Assembly: GCF_001422485.1 (NCBI RefSeq)
Contig: NZ_LMNF01000001.1
Span: forward strand, 905,050-969,049
DNA: 64,000 nucleotides
Direction: 5' to 3'
Source: Agreia sp. Leaf283
GTDB taxonomy: Bacteria > Actinomycetota > Actinomycetes > Actinomycetales > Microbacteriaceae
Position 1 is the stretch's first letter, and every line of letters begins with the position of its first letter. The notes under the pieces were generated by a model. That model saw only the letters and a program-made list of their open reading frames with translations, had not been told where the DNA came from and ran no database searches. Made by a program: the position numbers and the translations under genes. Shown piece after piece: positions 1-7,137 of the stretch.

Positions 1-68
1 TCAAGACCGACGCCGTCAAGGCCGGCCTCCTCGTCGGAATCGCCAAGATCACCGTCAACACCAAGTAA
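1..68 (+). CDS. C-terminal end of an unidentified protein (cut by window edge)
   Basis: The first complete codon is at position 3 and the frame runs to a TAA at 66-68, giving about 21 residues that end in AKITVNTK. The stretch has normal high-GC codon use for this genome. Too little is present to name a family. A palindromic repeat array starts 8 bases after the stop, which fits a 3' gene end. Confidence 0.5.
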   Translation, partial: KTDAVKAGLLVGIAKITVNTK

Positions 69-76
69 CACCCCCT

Positions 77-237
77 CGTTCGTCGAGCCTGTCGAGACGC
101 ACACCCTTCGACAGGCTCAGGGAACGAACCTCGTTCGTCGAGCCTGTCGAGACGCAGCCCCTTCGACAGGCTCAGGGAACGAACCCCGTTCGTCGAGCTG
201 TCGAGACGCACACCCTTCGACAGGCTCAGGGAACGAA
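77..237. repeat. Three tandem palindromic repeats, about 52 nt each
   Basis: Three near-identical units start at about 77, 132 and 187. Each has a left arm CGTTCGTCGAGCCTGTCGA and a right arm TTCGACAGGCTCAGGGAACG, so each can fold into a long hairpin. Copy 3 lacks one C in the left arm. Single half-units recur at 17930-17953 and 29453-29475, so this is a dispersed repeat family. There are no unique spacers, which separates it from a CRISPR array. Confidence 0.85.
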
Positions 238-271
238 GAATGGCCCGCCACATCAGTGGCGGGCCATTCTT
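236..271. terminator. Rho-independent-type hairpin, probably bidirectional
   Basis: AAGAATGGCCCGCCAC pairs perfectly with GTGGCGGGCCATTCTT around an ATCA loop (16 bp stem). It lies 13 bases beyond the stop of the leftward gene ending at 285 and carries T-rich flanks on both strands. Confidence 0.8.
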
Positions 272-284
272 CGTGTGCGGTCAG

Positions 285-773
285 CTAGTCGAGGTTGACC
301 TTGGCGTTCTCGCTGCCGCCTCCGACGGAGCCGGTGACCTTCGACTTCACGAAGCTGATCACCGAGGCGATGCGGCCCCCGGGGCTGTCCCAGTACTCGG
401 CGCCGGAGGCGGAGAATTTGACCAGGGTCACATTCGGGTCCTCGGGGCCGTCGGGGAACCAGGCCTCGACGAACGGGTTCCAGTACTCCTTGAGCCGGGC
501 CGGGTCATCCAGTTGCTTCGCCGTTCCGGTCAGCGAGACCCATGTGTCGTTCGAGGCGAACGAGACTCCGGCCACGGGGTTCACCTCGAGCTCCGCGACC
601 TCGTGGGAGTCGCGGGCCACGATGAACCAGAGGTCGCCGTCGAACTCGGCCTCCTGCACGGTGAGGGGGCGCGCGACGAGTTCGCCGAGCGTGTTGACGG
701 TGGTCACCATCGCGAAGCGGAAATCCTTGATGAGCTCGGCGACCTTGGCGACGTCGGCGGGTGAATCGGACAT
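285..773 (-). CDS. Pyridoxamine 5'-phosphate oxidase-like FMN-binding split-barrel protein
   Basis: The 162-residue product resembles the general stress protein 26 branch of the PPOX-like split-barrel family, small cytoplasmic flavin-binding proteins of mostly unknown substrate. Visible features are an N-terminal helix, a core with FRFAMVTTVNTLGELVARP, a DLWFIVARDS strand and a SLTGTAKQLDD segment typical of the barrel. The start is set at ATG 773 because AAAAGGAGAC lies just upstream; an upstream in-frame ATG at 872 would run into the riboswitch of the divergent gene. The last 25 residues are Gly/Ser-rich and charged. The specific cofactor cannot be read from the sequence. Confidence 0.85.
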   Translation of the reverse strand: MSDSPADVAKVAELIKDFRFAMVTTVNTLGELVARPLTVQEAEFDGDLWFIVARDSHEVAELEVNPVAGVSFASNDTWVSLTGTAKQLDDPARLKEYWNPFVEAWFPDGPEDPNVTLVKFSASGAEYWDSPGGRIASVISFVKSKVTGSVGGGSENAKVNLD

Positions 774-848
774 GATATTTGTCTCCTTTTGTAGGTACTC
801 GTCCAGCTTCATGCAGTGCGCGAGAGCACGACAGGGGATAGACTTGAG

Positions 849-955
849 CCTGCAAGGGGAGTATTCCCGCACGGCTGACTCGTCAGTACGGATCCATCGA
901 CGGGTTCCGGGCAGCCGGCCTTCAGATCTCTGAGGGTGGAAGAGACCTTGGTCCG
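849..955 (+). promoter_or_regulatory. yybP-ykoY-type manganese riboswitch (candidate)
   Basis: The leader of the TerC gene contains GCAAGGGGAGTA at about 852-863, CTCGTCA at 880-885, a GC-rich internal hairpin, and CTGAGGGTGGAAGAGACCTT at 930-949. The GGGGAGTA and AGACCTT blocks are the conserved strands of the yybP-ykoY aptamer, and their AAGG/CCTT ends pair to close the P1 stem. This family senses Mn2+ and often precedes TerC/Alx-type genes (established knowledge). A ribosome site GGAG sits 16 nt after the aptamer. I did not run a covariance model. Confidence 0.75.
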
Positions 956-982
956 ACTACACCCGAACGTGGAGTTACCCCT

Positions 983-1996
983 ATGCAGATCACCCCTCTC
1001 ATCTGGCTGATCACTATCGCCGTGACGATCGCCTTCTTCGTCTTCGAATTCTTCGTGCACGTGCGCAAGCCGCACGAGCCCACCATCGCCGAGTCCGCTC
1101 GCTGGTCGGTCTTCTACATCAGCCTCGCCCTGCTCTTCGGTGTCGGCATCGGCATGGTCTCCGGCTGGAACTTCGGCGGCGAGTACTTCGCCGGCTACCT
1201 CACTGAGAAGGCACTGTCGATCGACAACCTCTTCGTCTTCCTCATCGTGATGACCGGATTCGCCGTCCCCAAGGCGTTCCAGCAGAAGGTGCTGATGATC
1301 GGCATCATCATCGCGCTCATCATGCGCGGCGCCTTCATCGCCGTGGGCGCCACGTTGATCGAGAACGTGTCGTGGATCTTCTACATCTTCGGCGCCCTGC
1401 TGCTGGTGCTCGCCTACCGCCAGGCGTTCAGTGACCACGAGTCAGACCCGGCCAACGGCAAGATCGTGAAGTTCGCCCGCAGGGTGCTGCCGATCACCGA
1501 CGACTACCACGGCGACAAGATCGCCGTGAAGATCGACGGCAAGCGCTTCTTCACACCCATGCTTCTCACCATCGTGGCCATCGGCTTCATCGACCTGGTG
1601 TTCGCGGTCGACTCGATCCCCGCCATCTACGGTCTCACCAACGAGGCGTACATCGTCTTCACCGCCAACGCTTTCGCACTCATGGGTCTGCGCCAGCTGT
1701 ACTTCCTCATCGGCGGCCTGCTCGAGCGCCTCGTCTACCTCGCCCAGGGCCTGGCGGTCATCCTCGCCTTCATCGGCGTGAAGCTCGTGTTCCACGCCCT
1801 GCACGTCAACGAGCTTCCGTTCATCAACGGCGGTCAGCACGTGGAGTGGGCGCCCGAGATCCCGATCTGGTTCTCGCTCGTGTTCATCGGCCTCACCATC
1901 GCCGTCGCCACGGTGCTCAGCCTGCGCAAGACGCGCGGCGACGCCCGACGAGACGAGGTCGAGGTCGCCGAAGACGCGAAAGAGGGCCGGCTCTAG
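983..1996 (+). CDS. terC: TerC/Alx-family integral membrane protein
   Basis: This 337-residue protein has about eight hydrophobic segments and the two TerC signature blocks, EKALSIDNLFVF in the first half and DLVFAVDSIPAI in the second; their acidic residues sit inside membrane helices. TerC/Alx proteins are linked to manganese export and to metallation of secreted enzymes (family knowledge), which agrees with the Mn2+-type riboswitch in the leader. The length is typical and the C-terminus is a charged cytoplasmic tail. GGAG at 971-974 supports the ATG at 983. The TAG stop is shared, as CTAG, with the convergent hydrolase gene. Confidence 0.93.
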   Translation: MQITPLIWLITIAVTIAFFVFEFFVHVRKPHEPTIAESARWSVFYISLALLFGVGIGMVSGWNFGGEYFAGYLTEKALSIDNLFVFLIVMTGFAVPKAFQQKVLMIGIIIALIMRGAFIAVGATLIENVSWIFYIFGALLLVLAYRQAFSDHESDPANGKIVKFARRVLPITDDYHGDKIAVKIDGKRFFTPMLLTIVAIGFIDLVFAVDSIPAIYGLTNEAYIVFTANAFALMGLRQLYFLIGGLLERLVYLAQGLAVILAFIGVKLVFHALHVNELPFINGGQHVEWAPEIPIWFSLVFIGLTIAVATVLSLRKTRGDARRDEVEVAEDAKEGRL

Positions 1997-2910
1997 ACCG
2001 CAGGGCCGCTCGCGCGGAGCGCATTCCGGATGCGTGCCACGACGACGGCGCGCGCGTCGCGCCCCACGACGGTCGGCAGCAACGGGAACACGTGCACCTG
2101 CCCGACTCCCTCGTGATAGTCGAGCTCGACCCCGGCGCCCGCCGCCTTCTCGACGAGGAGACGGGCGTCGGGGTTCAGCACGTCGCGCGTTCCCGAGAAC
2201 AGGGTGATCGGACCGAGGCCCGTGAGATCGCCGAAGAGCGGGCTCACGACCGGGTCGAGCAGATCGCGGTCACCGCGCCAGTACTCGGCCAGAACCTTGC
2301 CGCCCGGGGTCGCGAGCCACGGATCGCTGGGCTGAACCCGCGGGATCTCGGGGTTGCTCCACGTGAGATCCAGGGCCGGTGAGATGAGGATCGTCTGGGC
2401 GAGAGTGATATCGTGGTCGTCGCGCAGGGCGAGGGCCGCAGACAGCGAGATCTGGCCGCCCGCGGAGTCGCCCGCGATGCTCGCGCTGCCGAAGCGATCG
2501 ATGTTGCGTCGAACGAGATCGACGACGAACGCCGCAGTGTCGGCCGCCGTTCCGAAGGGGATCAGCGGGTAGATCGGGAGGGTGACGGTGGTGTTCGCCT
2601 CGGCCGCGATCTGCGCCGCGAGATTCCAGTGCTGGCTCACGATCTCGTTGACCCAGCCGCCCCCGTGCACGTAGACGAGGCTGCCGACCGGCGTTCCGAC
2701 GCGCGGCGCGACCGTGTACACGGGCCAGCCGTCGCGATGCTCGACGTCGACACGAACATCCGGATGCAGGCGGCCGGGCGGGGCGTACGACGCCGGCCTG
2801 AGCTCGCGGGCGCGCACGTGGCGCCTGGCCTCGTCGGCCGAGACGAAGATGCGGTTGGCGCGCGCGAGTCGCAGGGCGGGAGCGACAATGCCGCTCGGGA
2901 GGGTGACCAT
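1993..2910 (-). CDS. Alpha/beta hydrolase, HSL/acetyl-esterase type
   Basis: The 305-residue product carries the oxyanion motif YVHGGGW near residue 80, the nucleophile elbow GDSAGG near residue 150, an Asp in SGTRDVLNPDA and a late His in QVHVFPLL, in the order expected for the hormone-sensitive-lipase family of carboxylesterases. It lacks a signal peptide and is probably cytoplasmic. The chosen ATG at 2910 follows AGGAG closely and lies 5 bases after the stop of the upstream TPR gene, so the three leftward genes from 3921 to 1993 probably form one operon. The substrate is unknown. Confidence 0.9.
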   Translation of the reverse strand: MVTLPSGIVAPALRLARANRIFVSADEARRHVRARELRPASYAPPGRLHPDVRVDVEHRDGWPVYTVAPRVGTPVGSLVYVHGGGWVNEIVSQHWNLAAQIAAEANTTVTLPIYPLIPFGTAADTAAFVVDLVRRNIDRFGSASIAGDSAGGQISLSAALALRDDHDITLAQTILISPALDLTWSNPEIPRVQPSDPWLATPGGKVLAEYWRGDRDLLDPVVSPLFGDLTGLGPITLFSGTRDVLNPDARLLVEKAAGAGVELDYHEGVGQVHVFPLLPTVVGRDARAVVVARIRNALRASGPAV

Positions 2911-2915
2911 GACTC

Positions 2916-3455
2916 CTATTGTGGAGTGCGTTCCTGTGCTGCCGCGTCGAGGTCGCGCAGGTAGTCGGCGTTGCCGCGGAGGGCGGGTTCGTAGCGGTCG
3001 ATGTCGGGCGAGTGGATGCGATCGGCCGCCAATGAGAGCAGCTCGGCGACGGCCGCATCGCTGCGTGACGCCGCGTGCAGCGAGAGCGCAAGGAACACGC
3101 GCACCGAGTCGGAGTCGGGGTAGTCGGAGCGCGCCTCGCGGAGTATGGCGATCGACTCGTCGAAGAGTCCGAGGTTTCGCAGGGTGCTGCCGTATTGCAG
3201 CAGGCAACGACGGCGCGTGTCGCCCTGCAGGCCGGCGGTGAGGGCGCGTTCGTAGAAACCGCGAGCCCGTTGCTCGTCGCCCGCGGTGTCGTAGGCCCCG
3301 CCGACCTCATAGATGGCTTGGGGGTGATCGGGATACCTCGCCAGCAGCTCGGTGAAGTACTCGATCGTCGGGGCCATGTCGTCGCGGTCGCGACGCGCGT
3401 ATCCCTCGGCGATCGCCGCGTCGAGCTCGGTCTGCGTCTCGTCAACCGAAGACAA
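2916..3455 (-). CDS. Tetratricopeptide-repeat protein
   Basis: This 179-residue soluble protein contains about four helix-turn-helix TPR units, with typical residues in PDHPQAIYEVGGAYDTAGD and LGLFDESIAILREARSDYP. TPR folds bind other proteins. The start is TTG at 3455, preceded by GGGAG at a good distance, and it overlaps the end of the upstream SRPBCC gene by 14 bases, so translation is probably coupled. Residues 1-20 are acidic. The partner is unknown; the position between a hydrolase and an SRPBCC protein does not define one. Confidence 0.85.
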   Translation of the reverse strand: MSSVDETQTELDAAIAEGYARRDRDDMAPTIEYFTELLARYPDHPQAIYEVGGAYDTAGDEQRARGFYERALTAGLQGDTRRRCLLQYGSTLRNLGLFDESIAILREARSDYPDSDSVRVFLALSLHAASRSDAAVAELLSLAADRIHSPDIDRYEPALRGNADYLRDLDAAAQERTPQ

Positions 3456-3921
3456 GCGCGTCTCCCGTTTCGAGCAGCGACTTGAGGCTCGAGAACACCA
3501 TCGGCCACCCCTCGGTGACTCCGGCGAGGATCGCGCTGCCCGAGGTGAAGCCGGTGTGGGTCACCGTGAGCTTCGCCTGCGCGCCGAACGGCTCGACGTC
3601 GAACGTCGCGGTGGAGCGTTCCTCGGCTGCCATGGAGGCGCCGAGATCGTCGTCGTCGCCGACCGCGAGCACGAACTCGTCGGTGATGGTGTGCCAGGTG
3701 AACGAGAGGCGATGCGGAGCCTCGGCTTCGAGGATCACCTGCTCGGGGTCTGCGATCGTGGCGCCGGCGACCTGCCAGGTCATGCTCGACCCCGGCATCC
3801 AATCGGTGATGTGTGTGACGCCCCAGAACTGGCTCGCCGACGACGGATCGGTGATGGCCTGCCAGATGCGTTCCGGAGTCGCGCGAATGTAGATCGTGTA
3901 GGTGAATGATTCGGCTGACAT
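3442..3921 (-). CDS. SRPBCC / AHSA1-family protein
   Basis: The 159-residue sequence begins with the YTIYIRATPERIWQAITDP strand-helix typical of AHSA1-like START-fold proteins and continues through TWQVAGATI, LSFTWHT and a C-terminal GWPMVFSSLKSLLE helix. These proteins form a hydrophobic cavity that binds a small ligand. It is first in a leftward operon with the TPR and hydrolase genes. The ATG at 3921 is the first codon that gives the family N-terminus. A longer form starting at 3999 would add an Arg-rich stretch unlike the family. Confidence 0.88.
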   Translation of the reverse strand: MSAESFTYTIYIRATPERIWQAITDPSSASQFWGVTHITDWMPGSSMTWQVAGATIADPEQVILEAEAPHRLSFTWHTITDEFVLAVGDDDDLGASMAAEERSTATFDVEPFGAQAKLTVTHTGFTSGSAILAGVTEGWPMVFSSLKSLLETGDALVFG

Positions 3922-3997
3922 GCTCCCGACGGTAGCGGATGCGCGCGGGCGCCGACAGAGAGCACCGGATGTCGGTGGCCGGGTCGACACTGTGCGC

Positions 3998-4438
3998 ATG
4001 ACATTCCTGACCCCTCCGATAGATATCCTCCTGCAAGCCTTTTTCGATACGAAAGTGCAGCGCGCGAAACCGGAGAGGAGGCAGCGTCTGGGCGACGTCG
4101 ACGCCCGGCTGCGTCAGTACCTCGAGACCGAAATACCGAGTCGGCTGTGCTCGGACTGCCAAGCCCTCATCGTCGCGGAGCGACAGTTCGACCCGCACAA
4201 TGTCGTGGCTCGACTGTTCGACGCGGGCGTGCTGCTCGCCGCATTGCCGGGATTCCTGGCGCCGCATCGTCTTGCACTCGATTCAGCAGCCAGACGAACT
4301 CAGTTCGAGGTCGTTCGAGGCCTCGGCCGCATGCTCGTCAACGACGAACTGGTCGACGTAGACGACTACGAGGCGTTCGAGGCCGCCATCTCAAGGGTCG
4401 TCCAGCGCCCTCCCTACCGCGGTCGTCGCCGGTGGTGA
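3998..4438 (+). CDS. Hypothetical protein
   Basis: A 146-residue product that I do not recognise. It opens with MTFLTPPIDILLQAF and has two cysteines in SRLCSDCQALIV, then a hydrophobic helix VLLAALPGFL. The middle is basic (AKPERRQRL). The start is placed at ATG 3998 because upstream codons overlap the divergent SRPBCC gene and encode Arg-rich sequence. Its first 60 bases are more AT-rich than the surroundings. No domain could be assigned; the reading frame has normal third-position GC later on, which supports its being coding. Confidence 0.5.
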   Translation: MTFLTPPIDILLQAFFDTKVQRAKPERRQRLGDVDARLRQYLETEIPSRLCSDCQALIVAERQFDPHNVVARLFDAGVLLAALPGFLAPHRLALDSAARRTQFEVVRGLGRMLVNDELVDVDDYEAFEAAISRVVQRPPYRGRRRW

Positions 4439-4481
4439 CAGGGCGCTGGTGATGCGTGCGCGAGCGACGTAGTCTTCCGCC

Positions 4482-4868
4482 ATGCCAATACAATCCTCTG
4501 CCTCGAGAATCGGGGCCCTCGAGCCCGGTGAGATCTTCGTCTTCGGTTCGAACGCGAGCGGGCATCACGGCGCCGGCGCCGCGGCGCAGGCGCAGCGCGA
4601 CTTCGGCGCCGTGTGGGGCGAGGGCCATGGGCTGCACGGCCAGTCGTATGCGATCGACACGATGAGCGGACTCGGTGTTCTCGAGCGCGAGATCGGCACG
4701 TTCGTCGAGTTCGCCGAGACGCGCCCCGAGCTCACCTTCCTGGTCACCGAGATCGGCTGCGGCATCGCCGGGTACACGCCGGCCGAGGTGGCGCCGCTCT
4801 TCGCGCGTGTGCCGTTGAACGTGCGGCTGCCGGAGTCGTTCGTCCGTGAACTGAACCCAGGCCGGTAG
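4482..4868 (+). CDS. VFGSN-motif protein resembling the A1S_2505 phage-type family
   Basis: The 128-residue product has the block GEIFVFGSNASGHHGAGAA, then GEGHGLHGQSYAI and a VTEIGCGIAGYTPAEVAPLF segment. This pattern matches small proteins named after Acinetobacter A1S_2505 that are found in phages and bacterial chromosomes; the Gly-rich loops resemble nucleotide or ADP-ribose binding folds such as macrodomains (inference). It is transcribed toward the toxin-antitoxin pair, with 9 bases between the stops. No other phage gene is present. The function is unknown. Confidence 0.7.
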   Translation: MPIQSSASRIGALEPGEIFVFGSNASGHHGAGAAAQAQRDFGAVWGEGHGLHGQSYAIDTMSGLGVLEREIGTFVEFAETRPELTFLVTEIGCGIAGYTPAEVAPLFARVPLNVRLPESFVRELNPGR

Positions 4869-4877
4869 GGGCGGGCG

Positions 4878-5264
4878 TCAGACCCTGATCGTCGACACGG
4901 GGTAGTCGAGGATCCTGTCGTCGGAGGTCACCAGTGTGAATCCCTCGGAGAGTGCCTGAGCAACGAGCATTCGATCGAATGGATCGCGGTGCAGGTCAGG
5001 CAGGCCTGCGAGCACCGCAGCATGCGCGGCTGTAATGGGCAGGTCGACATAACCGTTCGCCTGGAGCCCTGAGCGCAGTGCCTCCACGTCGACATCGAAG
5101 TCGGGTCGCGCAAGCGAGTTCTTGATCGAGATCTCCCAGTGCGTGGCGGCGCTGACGACGAGTGCGTTCTCGGAGGACTCCAGCAGTGCGCGAGCTCGTG
5201 GCGTCAGGCGAGGGCTGTCGGTGGCAGCCCAGAGCACCACGTGCGTGTCGAGTAACAGCCTCAT
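4878..5264 (-). CDS. PIN-domain toxin of a type II toxin-antitoxin system (VapC-like)
   Basis: The 128-residue PIN domain has the acidic residues expected for a Mg2+-dependent RNase: D6 in LLLDTHVVLW, E in HWEISIKNSLA, and the DPFDRMLVAQAL helix followed by VTSDD. The length is typical. Its ATG overlaps the antitoxin stop by 4 bases, so the two are co-translated. In this family the toxin cleaves tRNA or rRNA and is held inactive by its antitoxin. The tRNA or rRNA target cannot be predicted from the sequence. Confidence 0.93.
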   Translation of the reverse strand: MRLLLDTHVVLWAATDSPRLTPRARALLESSENALVVSAATHWEISIKNSLARPDFDVDVEALRSGLQANGYVDLPITAAHAAVLAGLPDLHRDPFDRMLVAQALSEGFTLVTSDDRILDYPVSTIRV

Positions 5265-5506
5265 TCGTCAGCGGAGAACATCGCCGCGATGTCGTTTTCG
5301 GCGAGAGTGTCTGTGTCATCGGGAAATACGGCCGTCGATGAGAGAAAGCCGATTCGTCGCTGAATGACGTGCTCAGCGGCACTCAACGACACGAGCTTTG
5401 CAACAGGTCGGCCCGCTTTGGCGATGATGATCGCCTCGCCTGCTTCGGCAGCTGCCACGAGGCGTGAGAAGTGTGTTTTGGCATCGTGCATGTTCACTGT
5501 TCTCAC
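5261..5506 (-). CDS. Phd/YefM-family antitoxin
   Basis: The 81-residue product starts NMHDAKTHFSRLVAAAEAGE and contains IIIAKAGRPVAKLV, the classic Phd/YefM DNA-binding fold, followed by a flexible toxin-neutralising tail rich in acidic residues. The start is GTG 5506, preceded by GGAAGAGGAGTGCC; an internal ATG at 5491 is an alternative. The gene lies immediately before the PIN toxin, and tandem repeats in the promoter at 5523-5550 are the likely autoregulatory sites. Confidence 0.9.
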   Translation of the reverse strand: MRTVNMHDAKTHFSRLVAAAEAGEAIIIAKAGRPVAKLVSLSAAEHVIQRRIGFLSSTAVFPDDTDTLAENDIAAMFSADE

Positions 5507-5522
5507 GGCACTCCTCTTCCTC

Positions 5523-5550
5523 AGCTTAGTCCGGTTAGCCTAGTCCGGTT
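5523..5550 (-). promoter_or_regulatory. Tandem 14-bp operator repeats upstream of the toxin-antitoxin operon
   Basis: On the minus strand two adjacent 14-mers read AACCGGACTAGGCT and AACCGGACTAAGCT, differing at one base. They end 17 bases before the antitoxin GTG. Phd/YefM proteins repress their own promoters by binding repeated sites (family knowledge), so this is the probable operator. The 266 bases from 5551 to 5816 hold no convincing gene; they include a short hairpin at 5637-5660. Confidence 0.65.
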
Positions 5551-5816
5551 CGCTGCGAGTGCCGTGCTGAGTGGCTACAGTGGAATCTGTGAGTTCCTCT
5601 TGGTCATCGGCGTCGCCTCTCGGGCGTGAGGGGGTTGCCGGCGGTTTTCTCGCCGGCATCAGATAGCCCCGTTCCTCAGCCGCTTGCGTTCGACGCAGGC
5701 GGCCAAGCGGTGTGCGAACCGGCCGAGGCCGGGCACGTTCTGTGTGCGCACGCCGTCCGAATGGACATCCACCCGACGGCTTCGAGTCGCGGGTCGACAC
5801 TGATTGGCTACTCATC

Positions 5817-6308
5817 ATGTTTTCCCTGAACGAAAAAACCATCCGCGACTCGTTCGTGAACGCGTCCCGTAAAGAACTCTCCGACCTCACACTGCCCGAG
5901 GACTTCGCCGAGATCGACTGGGCGAAGCTCGACTACTTCGGCTGGAACGACCCGAAGCGCCCCCGTCGCGCCTACGTCGTGGTTCCCGTCGGCGACGTCG
6001 CTATCGGCGTGCTGCTGCGGCGGGCCGACGCGAAGCCCGCATCCCGAGCTCAGTGCTCGTGGTGCCAAGACGTGCAGCTGCCCAACGACGTCGTGTTCTT
6101 CAGTGCCCGTCGCGCGGGCGCGGCCGGGCGCAACGGCGATACCGTCGGAACGCTCGTGTGCTCGGAGTTCGAGTGCTCGCGCAACGTGCGCAAGCGCCCG
6201 ACCATGGCGTACATCGGCTTCGACATCGAGGCCGCGCGCCTCGATCGCATCGCAACGCTGCAGATCCGCGCGGCCTCCTTCGCAGAAGACATCAGCGCGA
6301 CCGCCTGA
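5817..6308 (+). CDS. FBP-domain protein with C-terminal treble-clef zinc finger (EF-G-binding type)
   Basis: The 163-residue product has an N-terminal helical part and a C-terminal domain with two cysteine pairs, CSWC near residue 80 and CSEFEC near residue 122, followed by RNVRKRPTMAYIGFDIEA. This is the arrangement of the FBP C-terminal treble-clef zinc finger, which is related to FusB-type proteins that bind elongation factor G and rescue it from fusidic acid. Whether this one confers resistance cannot be told from the sequence. The ATG at 5817 is the only start that gives the family N-terminus. Confidence 0.8.
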   Translation: MFSLNEKTIRDSFVNASRKELSDLTLPEDFAEIDWAKLDYFGWNDPKRPRRAYVVVPVGDVAIGVLLRRADAKPASRAQCSWCQDVQLPNDVVFFSARRAGAAGRNGDTVGTLVCSEFECSRNVRKRPTMAYIGFDIEAARLDRIATLQIRAASFAEDISATA

Positions 6309-6323
6309 CACGCCCCGCGCGCT

Positions 6324-6379
6324 GAGGTGCGGGAATCGGTCGCTTCGGCACAGGTCGAAGCGACCATTCTCCGCACCTC
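6324..6379. repeat. 56-nt intergenic palindrome, class I copy A
   Basis: The outer arms GAGGTGCGG/CCGCACCTC and inner arms GGTCGCTTCG/CGAAGCGACC are separated by a small conserved internal loop. It lies 15 bases after the FBP gene and before the convergent gene ending at 6397, a terminator-like position. The element at 54833-54888 is the same length, with compensating base changes in the inner stem. Confidence 0.8.
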
Positions 6380-6396
6380 GGTGGCGTGTGGCGGCG

Positions 6397-6717
6397 TCAC
6401 GCCCGGTCGCGGCGCTCCTGGTGCATCTCGGCGAGCATGCGGTCGTGGAGTTCCGACTCCGACGAGTCGTTCGGGTCCATTCCGAAGAGCCACGTGAGGC
6501 CGCGCAATCCTCGGTTGTCGGTGCCGATCAGTGCGATCGAGATCGTCTCGCGCGCATCCGCCTCGCCGCGTGCCCAAACGAGGGTCTCGGTGAACGTCGC
6601 ATCCGACACGTCCATCGTGCGCACGGCGCCGTCGGGAACGGTCGCGAAGTAGACGCGGAAGAGCGAGGAGTGCTCCTCCCACGTGCTGTCGCGCTCGTCG
6701 GAATCCACGATATTCAT
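6397..6717 (-). CDS. Conserved hypothetical protein
   Basis: A 106-residue soluble product beginning MNIVDSDERDSTWEEHSSLF, with predicted beta-strands FRVYFATVPDG and TETLVWARGEADARETISIA, and an acidic C-terminal helix ending HQERRDRA. I do not recognise a named domain. The start at ATG 6717 was chosen over upstream codons that overlap the promoter of the divergent VOC gene. It is convergent with the FBP gene across palindrome A. Confidence 0.6.
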   Translation of the reverse strand: MNIVDSDERDSTWEEHSSLFRVYFATVPDGAVRTMDVSDATFTETLVWARGEADARETISIALIGTDNRGLRGLTWLFGMDPNDSSESELHDRMLAEMHQERRDRA

Positions 6718-6783
6718 GGCGTCGAGCCTAGAGGGGCGGCATCCGACGGACGTACCCTTGCAGCACGAGACAAGGAGGTCGTC

Positions 6784-7119
6784 GTGACGATATCGCGCCT
6801 GCTCGCCCAGATGACGGTGAGCGATTCCGCGCAGTCCATTCCCTGGTACTCCCTGCTGTTCGGGCGCGGGCCTGACGCGCATCCCATGGACGGACTCGTC
6901 GAGTGGCACCTCGCCGACACGTTCGGCGTGCAGGTGTGGGTCGAGCCCGAGAGAGCCGGCACCTCGTGCATGGTGCTCGACGACGACGATCTGGATGCGC
7001 GGCTTCGGCTGCTCGACGGTGCCGGCATCGAGAACGGCGGCATCAGACCCGCGTCGTCCTCTCGGATCCTGCCCGTCGTCGACCCCGACGGCAACCGCAT
7101 CGTGTTCACGGGAAAGTAG
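6784..7119 (+). CDS. VOC (glyoxalase/bleomycin-resistance fold) family protein
   Basis: The 111-residue single-module product opens MTISRLLAQMTVSDSAQSI and ends with LPVVDPDGNRIVFTGK, the hallmark C-terminal strand-turn of the vicinal-oxygen-chelate fold. Key metal-binding positions are not all conserved: the usual early His or Glu is replaced by Gln and the last ligand is Val-Asp, so it may be a ligand-binding or antibiotic-binding member, not a metalloenzyme (inference). The start is GTG 6784 with a strong AAGGAGG at 6772-6778. Confidence 0.85.
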   Translation: MTISRLLAQMTVSDSAQSIPWYSLLFGRGPDAHPMDGLVEWHLADTFGVQVWVEPERAGTSCMVLDDDDLDARLRLLDGAGIENGGIRPASSSRILPVVDPDGNRIVFTGK

Positions 7120-7137
7120 CCAGGGAGCTGGGGCCCG

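Noticed and set aside
77-237. Possible CRISPR array
   Set aside because: The three units are self-complementary, tandem and without unique spacers; single half-copies lie elsewhere in the window and no cas gene is present.
285-872. Longer start for the PPOX-like gene at 872
   Set aside because: The extra 33 residues would overlap the riboswitch and lack family similarity; AAAAGGAGAC fixes the start at 773.
4482-5506. Prophage or genomic-island remnant
   Set aside because: The A1S_2505-like gene and toxin-antitoxin pair are suggestive, but there is no integrase, attachment repeat or other phage gene, and base composition is normal.
5551-5816. Short gene or transposase remnant between the antitoxin and the FBP gene
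   Set aside because: Short frames give only low-complexity Arg/Pro sequence without a ribosome site; no transposase motif is visible.
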